Below are positions 1 through 5,484 of a stretch of DNA of 5,701 nucleotides, piece by piece. Source of the stretch: an uncultured Oscillospiraceae bacterium (lineage in GTDB: Bacteria > Bacillota > Clostridia > Oscillospirales > Oscillospiraceae); contig CAJOCV010000217.1 of the NCBI GenBank assembly GCA_905233785.1, positions 1 to 5,701 of the forward strand. Reading direction: 5' to 3'. A program made the position numbers and the translations under genes. The notes under the pieces are model-generated. The model was given only the letters and a program-made list of their open reading frames with translations. It was not told the origin of the DNA and did not search any database. Position 1 is the first letter of the stretch; every line of letters begins with the position of its first letter.

Positions 1-426
1 GGAAGGCTGCCGCTCAAGCCCGGCGCAAAGGAGCTTTTGCAGGCGCTGCACGAAAAGGCTGTTCCGCTGGCGCTGGCCTCGTCCACGCAAGCGCCTCTTG
101 TCGAGCGCTGGCTCAGGGACGCGGGGCTGTTCCAATTTTTTGACGCCGTGATTACCGGCGACATGGTGAAAAAAAGCAAGCCCGACCCGGAAATTTTTCT
201 CAAAGCCTGCAAAATGTTAAACGTGAAACCCGCGGACGCCACCGTGATCGAGGACTCCTACAACGGCGTTCGCGCGGGCTTTGCGGGCGGGATGCACACC
301 TTGATGGTGCCTGACTTACTCCCGCCCAACGCGGAAATGCGCGAAAAGGCGGAGAAAATTTTCCCAAGCCTCCGGGAAGTGGAGCGGTATTTCAAAGAGA
401 TCGGAATACTGGCCACTGATCCCTGA
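1..426 (+). CDS. HAD-superfamily hydrolase (beta-phosphoglucomutase-like phosphatase), 3' part only
   Basis: The frame is open from the first base, so the gene begins upstream of the window. A TTG at 37 is internal and not the start. About 141 residues are visible. Seen: HAD motif II (LASST, bases 73-87), motif III lysine in KSKPDPEIF (the AAG at 178-180), and motif IV VIEDSYNGVRAG (244-279) with its acidic pair. The nucleophile motif DxDxT and the cap domain lie outside the window. These motifs and their spacing match the beta-phosphoglucomutase/phosphatase branch, which are cytosolic Mg2+-dependent enzymes acting on small phosphorylated metabolites. The substrate cannot be told from this part. 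The last residues (LATDP) and the stop are encoded inside a degenerate heptamer repeat, so the C-terminus may have been altered by that repeat. The gene ends 60 bp before mfd, which has its own promoter. Confidence 0.93.
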   Translation, partial: GRLPLKPGAKELLQALHEKAVPLALASSTQAPLVERWLRDAGLFQFFDAVITGDMVKKSKPDPEIFLKACKMLNVKPADATVIEDSYNGVRAGFAGGMHTLMVPDLLPPNAEMREKAEKIFPSLREVERYFKEIGILATDP

Positions 427-443
427 CCACTGGCCACTTTTTT
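410..443 (+). terminator. Weak intrinsic terminator at the end of the HAD gene
   Basis: TGGCCA at 410-415 can pair with TGGCCA at 431-436 (the hexamer is self-complementary). Two more pairs follow after one mismatch, and six T residues (438-443) lie one base beyond the stem. The stop codon of the HAD gene lies in the loop. The stem is short, so efficiency is uncertain. The position between this gene and the mfd promoter fits the role. The stem is built from the heptamer repeat listed separately. Confidence 0.45.
413..440 (-). repeat. Degenerate heptamer repeat, left copy (CCACTGA-type)
   Basis: Four consecutive 7-base units are visible on the + strand: CCACTGA, TCCCTGA, CCACTGG and CCACTTT. 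Read on the other strand the units are CCAGTGG, TCAGGGA and TCAGTGG, the same family as the block at 3942-3969. The two blocks therefore flank mfd in opposite orientations. The repeat overlaps the end of the upstream coding sequence and supplies its stop codon. Confidence 0.7.
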
Positions 444-447
444 CTGT

Positions 448-476
448 TTGCTTCTCCACGCGAAGCCTGCTATAAT
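448..476 (+). promoter_or_regulatory. Sigma-70-type promoter for mfd, predicted near-leaderless transcript
   Basis: A perfect -10 box TATAAT (471-476) lies exactly 17 bp after a -35 box TTGCTT (448-453; four of six match TTGACA). Transcription should begin near 483-484. The mfd ATG is at 487, leaving a 5' leader of only about 3-4 nt, and no Shine-Dalgarno sequence precedes the ATG. The promoter begins directly after the T-run that ends the upstream terminator. Confidence 0.8.
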
Positions 477-486
477 AGCCCTTGCT

Positions 487-1029
487 ATGAATTTACTTGT
501 AAATCAGATATTTGAAAACAAGGAAGCCGCCGCCCTCCCCTCGCTGCTGGAGAGCGGAGGGCTTCCTGCGCTCGTTTCCGGGCTTTCGGCGGTGCACCGG
601 GCCAATCTCGCCGCCGCGCTGCGTGCAAAGACCGGTGCTCCCCTCTTTGTGATCTGCCCGGACGATACCGCGGCGGAAAATTTTGCCGCCGATCTGCGCT
701 CCATGCTGGGCGAGGACTGCCGCGTGCTGGGTATGCGCGACTTTACCTTTTACGCCACCGAGGCCGTCTCCCGTCAGACGGAGCAGAAGCGGCTCGACAC
801 GCTCTACAAGCCCGGTCACGGCGGTGTCTGTCTCGGGGCTGCTGCAGCGCACGATCCCGGCGCAGACGCTTCTGAAGGCCGCCTTCGTCATCGAGGACGG
901 CGGCAGCTACGCCATGGAGGACGTGGAGGATGCGCTGCTGCGCTGCGGCTACGGCAGGTGCACCCAGGTCGAAGGGCCGGGGCAGTTTGCGATACGCGGC
1001 GGGATTCTGGACTTCTTCTCCCCCGCTGA
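487..1029 (+). pseudogene. mfd: mfd N-terminal fragment (start of UvrB-like module)
   Basis: Translation from ATG 487 would give 180 residues. The first 108 (to the AAG at 808-810) are typical Mfd N-terminus: the stretch ending FVICPDDTAAENFAADLR and then FYATEAVSRQTEQKRLDTLY corresponds to the start of the UvrB-like domain, which in Mfd has lost ATPase function. From about residue 109 the reading becomes an unrelated alanine- and arginine-rich string that ends at TGA 1027-1029, while the true Mfd sequence continues in the next frame. The fragment cannot bind RNA polymerase or hydrolyse ATP. Confidence 0.88.
806..820 (+). other. mfd: First mfd frame break
   Basis: Mfd homology leaves the first frame after the tyrosine-lysine at 805-810 and resumes in the second frame with the PVTAV codons from 812. 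The net change is +1 or -2 bases. Family members usually have about five more residues here (in my recollection of the B. subtilis sequence, LARGE), so a 14- or 17-bp deletion fits as well as one extra C in the CCC run at 811-813. Confidence 0.85.
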
Positions 1030-2302
1030 TCTTGAGCCGGTGCGCATCGAATTCTGGGGGGACGACATCGACTCCATGGGTCACTTTGACGTGTCCACCC
1101 AGCGGCGCACGGAGGCGATCAAGCGCTGCACGATCCTGCCCGCGGCGGAGACCCTGCCCACGATGACGCTCGGCGGCGTGGAGGCGCTTGCGCGGCAGAT
1201 CGAGAGCTTTGCCGAGCGATACGCCAAACGCCGCACAAGCGAGAACGCCGCGACGCTCGCGGCGGTGTTGCGCGCCGACGCGGAAAAGCTTCGCGCGGGG
1301 CTCTCCATGTCCGACGCGGATCGCTATCTGCCCGTGATCTACGAGAGTGCGACCGCGATGGATTACATCCCGGAGGACGCGATCCTTCTGCTTGACCAGC
1401 CGGGGCGCTGTGCCGAGCGCGCGCGGGACTACGCCAAGCAGCTCACCGAGGACATCCGGGAGCTGCAGCGCCGGGGACAGATCGCCATGAGCCCCGACGG
1501 CTTTTACGCAAGCTTTGAGGCGCTTGCCCGACGGCTGGAGGACTTTCCCCTCTACATGGCGGACGCCTTCACCGTCGGGCGGCCTCCCCTGCCGCCGAAG
1601 ACCCTCGTCAGCATCCCGGCCAAGCAGCTCCCCTCCTACGCGGGCAGCGCGCAGGCCGCCGCCGAGGACGTGAAGCTCTACACCAAACAGGACTACCGCG
1701 TCGTGGTTCTTGCCGGGGATGAGCGCCGCGCCAAGGTCTTGCAGGACTTTTTCAAGGAGCATGAGATCCCCGCGCTGATCCGCGAGCCGCTTACGAAGCT
1801 GCCCGAGGCGGGGCAGTGCTGCATCGCCGTCGGCGCGATCTCGGCGGGCATCGAATACCCCGGCATCCGGCTCGTGATCCTCACGGACAGCCAGCTTCTG
1901 CGCCGGGGAAACAAGAAGAAAAAGAGCGCGAAGAAGCTCCCCGCCAACCGCCAGCGCATCGAATCCTACGGCGATTTATCGGTTGGCGACTATGTGGTGC
2001 ACGAAAACCACGGCATCGGCCGCTTTGCCGGCATCGTCAAGATGCAGGTGGACGGCTTCGAGAAGGACTATATCAAGATCGCCTACGCCGGGACGGACAG
2101 CCTGTACGTTCCCGCAACGCAGCTTGACCTTGTGACCAAGTACACGGGCGGCGGCGAGGAAAAGCCCGTCAAGCTCTCCAAGCTCCCGCGCCAAGAGCGC
2201 CGCCAAGGACATGGCAAAAAAGCTCATCGCCCTCTACGCCGAGCGCCAGCGGCTGCCCGGCTACGCCTTCTCGCCGGACTCGGAGTGGCAGCGGGAGTTT
2301 GA
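812..2302 (+). pseudogene. mfd: mfd middle fragment (UvrB-like module rest, middle domain, RNA-polymerase interaction domain)
   Basis: From about 812 the second frame reads PVTAVSVSGLLQRTIP, then GQFAIRGGILDFF, equivalent to the family's G-E-F-x-x-R-G-G-I-x-D segment of the UvrB-like domain that contacts UvrA. A variable middle domain follows. A lysine-rich segment (about 1909-1940) leads to GDYVVHENHGIGRFAGI (1985-2035), the hallmark of the CarD-like domain that grips the beta subunit of RNA polymerase. Genuine Mfd sequence ends at KLSKL (2171-2185). The remaining codons to TGA 2300-2302 are out of frame. No separate start site with a ribosome binding site is apparent, so this part is probably not translated alone. 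Confidence 0.88.
2183..2192 (+). other. mfd: Second mfd frame break
   Basis: The second frame ends with KLSKL (last codon 2183-2185) and the third resumes with RAKSAAKDMAKKL from 2187, leaving base 2186 unpaired with any codon. Mfd proteins have about ten residues at this point (a GG-x-x-W-x-x-x-K segment). Ten codons minus the one remaining base gives a loss of about 29 bp, which matches the observed frame change. Confidence 0.88.
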
Positions 2303-3938
2303 GGAAAACTTCGGCTACACCGAGACGGACGACCAGCTTCGCTGCATCGCGGAGATCAAGGCGGACATGGAATCGAGCGTGCCGATGGACAGACTTCTCT
2401 GCGGGGACGTGGGCTTTGGCAAGACCGAGGTCGCGCTGCGCGCGGTGATGAAGTGCGTCCTGGACGGAAAGCAGGCTGCGATCCTCGTTCCCACGACGGT
2501 GCTGGCGCAGCAGCATTACCAGACCGCGCTGCAGCGCTTTTTCGGCTTCCCGGTGGAGATCGCGGTGCTCTCGCGCTTTCGCACCGGCGCGCAGATGACG
2601 AAGACCCTCTCGGAGATCGCCACGGGCAAGGTCGATCTCGTCATCGGAACCCACCGGATCCTGAGCAAGGACGTGCGCTTTAAGAACCTCGGCCTGCTCG
2701 TCGTGGACGAGGAGCAGCGCTTCGGCGTCACGCACAAGGAGCATATCAAGGAGCTGAGCCGAGGCATCGATGTGCTGACGCTCTCGGCAACGCCCATCCC
2801 CCGCACGCTCAACATGGCCATGTCCGGCATCCGGGATATGTCCACCATCGAGGAGCCGCCGGAGGATCGCCTGCCGGTGCAGACCTTCGTGATGGAGCAT
2901 GACTGGGGCATCCTCGCCGATGCCATCCGGCGCGAGATCCAGCGCGGCGGGCAGGTCTATTACCTGCACAACCGCGTGGACGATATTGAGCGCACCGCCA
3001 TGCGCCTCATGGAGCTTCTGGACGATGTCACCGTCGCGGTGGCGCACGGGCAGATGGATAAAAACATGCTCGCCTCCGTGATGGAGAGCGTGGCAAACGG
3101 GGAGACGCAGGTGCTTGTCTGCACCACGATCATCGAGACCGGCATCGACATTCCGAACGTCAACACCCTCATCATCGAGGACGCGGATAAGCTCGGCCTT
3201 GCGCAGCTGCACCAGATCCGCGGGCGCGTCGGACGCTCCACGCGCAAGGCGAGCGCCTATCTCACCTTCCGGCGCGACAAGGTGCTTACCGAGATCGCCG
3301 AGAAGCGCCTTACCGCCATCCGCGACTTTGCCGCCTTCGGCTCCGGCTTCAAGATCGCCATGCGCGACCTTGAGATTCGCGGCGCGGGCAATCTTTTGGG
3401 CGCGGAACAGTCGGGGCATATGATCGACGTGGGCTACGATATGTACATGAAGCTTCTCAATGAGGCGGTGCTGGAGGCCAGAGGCATCGAGGTGCCCAAG
3501 GCCGCCGACTGTTCGGCCGACCTCGCCGTGGCGGCGAACATCCCCGACCGCTATATCTCCTCCGCTGAGCAGCGCATGGACATCTACCGCCGCATCGCCG
3601 CCATTCGCACGGAGGCGGAGGCTGACGACCTCACCGACGAGCTCATCGACCGCTTCGGCGACCCGCCCCCGGGCGTAAACGCCCTCATCCATGTCGCGCT
3701 GCTGCGCGGCGAGGCGGGCAAGGCCGGCATCACCGACATCGCCCAAAAGCAGGGCTATCTGCGCTTTACGGTCAGAGACTTCGATATGGAGAAGGTCTCC
3801 CGGCTCTACGCGAAGCCCGAGTACAAGGGCAGGCTGAAGGTCGAGGCCGGCTCCAAGCCCTGTCTGAGCCTCAAGATCAAGGCCAAGGGGCGCGTCATCG
3901 ACGAGGCGAGAAAGTTTACCGCCGACTGGGGAGCTTAG
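2211..3938 (+). pseudogene. mfd: mfd C-terminal fragment (complete RecG-like translocase and D7 domain)
   Basis: This 575-residue open frame (homology begins slightly earlier, at about 2187) holds the whole motor. Counting from the ATG at 2211: DDQ before the nucleotide site (40-42), Walker A GDVGFGKT (65-72), Walker B-type DEEQ (166-169), motif III SATPIPRTL (192-200), motif V TTIIETGIDIPNVNT (305-319), motif VI QIRGRVGRS (335-343), and the translocation motif region ending MRDLEIRGAGNLLG (384-397). The D7 domain, which in Mfd masks the UvrA-binding surface, starts near IPDRYISSAEQRMDIYRR (444-461). The ATG at 2211 has AAGGA only one base upstream, too close for a normal ribosome binding site, so independent translation is doubtful. 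If made, it would be a motor without its RNA-polymerase grip. Confidence 0.9.
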
Positions 3939-3941
3939 CGG

Positions 3942-3969
3942 CCAGTGACCAGTGGATAGTGGTCAGTGA
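3942..3969 (+). repeat. Degenerate heptamer repeat, right copy (CCAGTGA-type)
   Basis: Four consecutive 7-base units are seen: CCAGTGA, CCAGTGG, ATAGTGG and TCAGTGA, beginning 4 bp after the mfd stop codon. TGACCA (3946-3951) can pair with TGGTCA (3960-3965) around an 8-base loop, but A residues rather than T residues follow, so this is not a good terminator for mfd. It is the inverted-orientation relative of the block at 413-440. Confidence 0.72.
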
Positions 3970-3977
3970 AAAATTGC

Positions 3978-4006
3978 TTGATAGATTTGCAAAGACGTAG
4001 TATAGT
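3978..4006 (+). promoter_or_regulatory. Sigma-70-type promoter for the foldase gene
   Basis: TTGATA (3978-3983) and TATAGT (4001-4006) each differ from consensus by one base and are separated by the ideal 17 bp. The start point should be near 4013, about 10 bp before the MITE-like element, giving a leader of about 158 nt. The promoter sits just downstream of the heptamer repeat. Confidence 0.78.
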
Positions 4007-4022
4007 CACAGAGAACACGGAA

Positions 4023-4152
4023 GGCAACACCGCACAATACGCCTGCGGCATCTTCCGGAAAAACCGCGCCCTGATTTCGTCACTTTTTCTTGCAATACAC
4101 AAAGTATTCCTGCAAAAAAGAATCTGCTCTTGCCGCATTATGCGGTATTGCC
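4023..4152. mobile_element. MITE-like element, 130 bp, with 21-bp imperfect terminal inverted repeats
   Basis: The left end (4023-4043, beginning GGCAACACCGCACAAT) and the reverse complement of the right end (4132-4152, beginning GGCAATACCGCATAAT) match at 17 of 21 positions. Inside, AATAC-ACAAA-GTATT (4094-4108) forms a small central hairpin flanked by T-rich (4084-4090) and A-rich (4114-4119) arms that could extend it with bulges. There is no transposase gene, so any movement would need one in trans. No clear target-site duplication is visible. The element fills most of the predicted 5' leader of the foldase mRNA and ends directly against its ribosome binding site. A related core occurs at 5675-5691. 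A non-mobile intergenic repeat is an alternative reading. Confidence 0.7.
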
Positions 4153-4160
4153 AGAAAGGA
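4153..4160 (+). promoter_or_regulatory. Ribosome binding site of the foldase gene
   Basis: AGAAAGGA lies 10 bases before ATG 4171 and decides the start: the frame is open further upstream to a TTG at 4090, but those codons are MITE sequence and lack the MKKLIIALL signal-type start. The site begins at the base immediately after the right terminal repeat of the element. Confidence 0.75.
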
Positions 4161-4170
4161 CTTGATACCA

Positions 4171-5385
4171 ATGAAAAAATTGATTATTGCGCTGCTGATC
4201 GTGTGCGCGCTGGCAGGCGGCGTCATCGGATTCCTCAGCTACCGCGGCGAGAAGCCCGGCGAGATCACGCAGGCGGTCGAGCCCACGGCAGCTGCCGAGC
4301 CCGAAGCGGAAGCGGAGGAAGAAGCCTACACCCTGCGTGTGCCGGATTACGCGGCGATGTACGCCCTGCATGAGCCGGACGAGATCGTTGCCACCGTGGA
4401 CGGCAGCGATGTGACCTGGGGCGAGTATTTCTATCTCTATTTCTCCCAGGCCAAGCAGATCGAGAACTATTTTACGAGTATGGCCTCTTACTACGGCGCG
4501 GCTCCCGACTGGGACGCGCAGGCGCAGGAGGACAGCGGCGAGACCTTTGCTGATATACCGAAAGAGGGGGCGGAGTCTACGCTCAAGCAGATTTTCGCCA
4601 TCGAGAAGCTTGCTGCCAAGGGAGAGGTGGAGCTGACGGATGAGCAGCTTGCCGCTATCCGCGAGCAGGAGGAGACCGATATTACCGGCGCTGTGGGCGA
4701 GGGCGGTACCGCCGAGGACTTTAACGCCTATATCGAGACCATTTTCCTGCCCCGCGCGCTCTATGACCGCATGAACCGCATCAACTACCTCTACCGCCAG
4801 GGCTTCGTGCAGGCTTACGGCGAGAACGGCGAGCTGGTGGAGGACGGTACGGCGCTGCAGTATCTTGCGGACAACGACTATATGGCCGCAACGCACATTC
4901 TCCTCAGAACCACCGATCCCGCCACCTATGAGGCGCTGGATGAGAAGGTCGCCGCCGAGAAGCAGGCGAAGGCGGAGGAGATCGCCGCCGAGCTGCAGGC
5001 CATCGAGGACGATGCCGAGCGCCTCGCGCGCTTTGCGGAGCTGAAGGCCGAGTATTGCGAGGACAGCGGAAAAACCGCTTATCCCGACGGCTACGTCTTC
5101 CTGCCCGGCAGAATGGTCGCCGTGTTTGAAGAGACGGTGCTGAGTCTGGAGGATTACCAGGTCTCCGACCCGGTGCTGTCCGATTACGGCTGGCACGTTA
5201 TCATGCGTCTCCCGCTCGATCCCGACGGCGTGATCGAGTATTCCAATGACGGCGCCGCCCTGACCGCCCGCAGCAAGGCCGCAAACGAGGCCTATGGTAA
5301 GCAGCTTCAGGACACCTTCGACAGCCTCACCGTGGATTACGTCGAGGGCTTCACCGTGCCCAAGCTCACGGATTATCTGGGATAA
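4171..5385 (+). CDS. Membrane-anchored parvulin-type peptidyl-prolyl isomerase (PrsA/SurA-like foldase)
   Basis: A 404-residue protein predicted to help exported proteins fold outside the membrane by cis-trans isomerisation of proline bonds. Seen: a short positive start (MKK) and a hydrophobic segment (about 4-22) that would act as signal or anchor. The cysteine at 13 follows LIV, not a proper lipobox, so a lipoprotein is unlikely, unlike classical PrsA. A proline/glutamate/alanine-rich acidic linker follows (about 26-51), then a SurA-N-like helical region (about 60-235), and a rotamase domain (about 238-348) opening with ATHILLRT (histidine 242) and closing with YGWHVIMRL (histidine 342), both typical parvulin positions. 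The rotamase carries a long charged helical insertion rich in alanine and glutamate after HILL. The short C-terminal helix ends in a stop 48 bp before a strong terminator. Close neighbours of mfd in clostridia are often such foldases. The family is clear; substrates are unknown. Confidence 0.9.
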   Translation: MKKLIIALLIVCALAGGVIGFLSYRGEKPGEITQAVEPTAAAEPEAEAEEEAYTLRVPDYAAMYALHEPDEIVATVDGSDVTWGEYFYLYFSQAKQIENYFTSMASYYGAAPDWDAQAQEDSGETFADIPKEGAESTLKQIFAIEKLAAKGEVELTDEQLAAIREQEETDITGAVGEGGTAEDFNAYIETIFLPRALYDRMNRINYLYRQGFVQAYGENGELVEDGTALQYLADNDYMAATHILLRTTDPATYEALDEKVAAEKQAKAEEIAAELQAIEDDAERLARFAELKAEYCEDSGKTAYPDGYVFLPGRMVAVFEETVLSLEDYQVSDPVLSDYGWHVIMRLPLDPDGVIEYSNDGAALTARSKAANEAYGKQLQDTFDSLTVDYVEGFTVPKLTDYLG

Positions 5386-5390
5386 ATCGT

Positions 5391-5413
5391 AGGGACGAGC
5401 ACTGCTCGTCCGC
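5391..5413. repeat. REP-like palindrome after the foldase gene
   Basis: GGACGAGCA (5393-5401) and TGCTCGTCC (5403-5411) are perfect inverted repeats around one central base, starting 8 bp after the foldase stop codon. No T-run follows, so it is not a standard intrinsic terminator. The GTAGGGACGAGC...GCTCGTCCGC layout resembles short palindromic intergenic repeats of clostridia, which is recollection and not a search result. It may protect the 3' end of the mRNA. Confidence 0.6.
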
Positions 5414-5433
5414 AAAAATGAGAACGTATGAAT

Positions 5434-5484
5434 AAAGGTCAGGGGAATTCGTATCCTGTGCGATGCGAATTTTCCTGACCTTTT
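5434..5484 (+). terminator. Strong intrinsic terminator of the foldase (and possibly mfd) transcript
   Basis: An 18-bp stem pairs 5434-5451 with 5466-5483 (two G-U pairs, no mismatch) around a 14-base loop, with the T-run TTTT at 5481-5484 at its foot. The first strand begins with AAA preceded by AAT, so the hairpin could also terminate transcription coming from the right. Confidence 0.85.

Larger units (their letters stand above)
487..3938 (+). pseudogene. mfd: Transcription-repair coupling factor Mfd, interrupted by two frame breaks
   Basis: Mfd recognises RNA polymerase stalled at DNA lesions, pushes it off by ATP-driven translocation and recruits UvrA for nucleotide excision repair. All parts of the protein are here in the right order: the UvrB-like N-terminal module, the middle domain, the RNA-polymerase interaction domain, the RecG-like translocase and the C-terminal D7 domain. 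They lie in three reading frames: 487 to about 810 in the first, about 812 to 2185 in the second, about 2187 to 3938 in the third. Rejoined, the protein would be about 1,150-1,165 residues, the normal family length. Outside the two breaks I see no other damage, so the loss is recent or the breaks are sequence or assembly errors. ATG 487 is the natural start because the protein resembles Mfd from its first residues and the next in-frame ATG is at 703. Loss of mfd is tolerated in many bacteria, so a true pseudogene is possible. Confidence 0.92.

Noticed and set aside
743..1762. Open frame of 339 codons on the - strand over the first mfd break
   Set aside because: Rich in arginine, alanine and histidine with no motif; the + strand has clear Mfd sequence in two frames over the same bases.
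800..2215. Programmed frameshifting or ribosomal bypassing to make full Mfd
   Set aside because: Conserved residues are missing at the second break and probably at the first, and no slippery heptamer with a following structure is seen; recoding could not restore lost sequence.
2169..3746. Open frame of 525 codons on the - strand
   Set aside because: It lies wholly opposite mfd, whose translated sequence is unmistakable; the antisense frame is a by-product of high GC and codon bias and shows no recognisable domains.
3942..3969. Intrinsic terminator for mfd in the right heptamer block
   Set aside because: The 6-bp stem is followed by A residues, not a T-run, on the mfd strand.
413..3969. CRISPR-like arrays in the heptamer blocks
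   Set aside because: Units are 7 bp, degenerate and directly adjacent with no spacers; no cas genes are in the window.
4090..4170. Upstream TTG start for the foldase gene, adding 27 residues
   Set aside because: The added residues come from the repeat element, and the ATG at 4171 has a ribosome binding site and a normal signal-type N-terminus.
3966..4373. Open frame of 135 codons crossing the MITE-like element (reading NTAQYACGIFRKNRAL)
   Set aside because: Its body is translated repeat sequence and then an out-of-frame reading of the foldase gene; it has no ribosome binding site at its GTG. Similar hypothetical proteins are probably repeat artefacts.
4138..5415. Open frame of 425 codons on the - strand
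   Set aside because: It is opposite the foldase gene, low-complexity in leucine, glycine and arginine, without a ribosome binding site; a shadow of the + strand gene.
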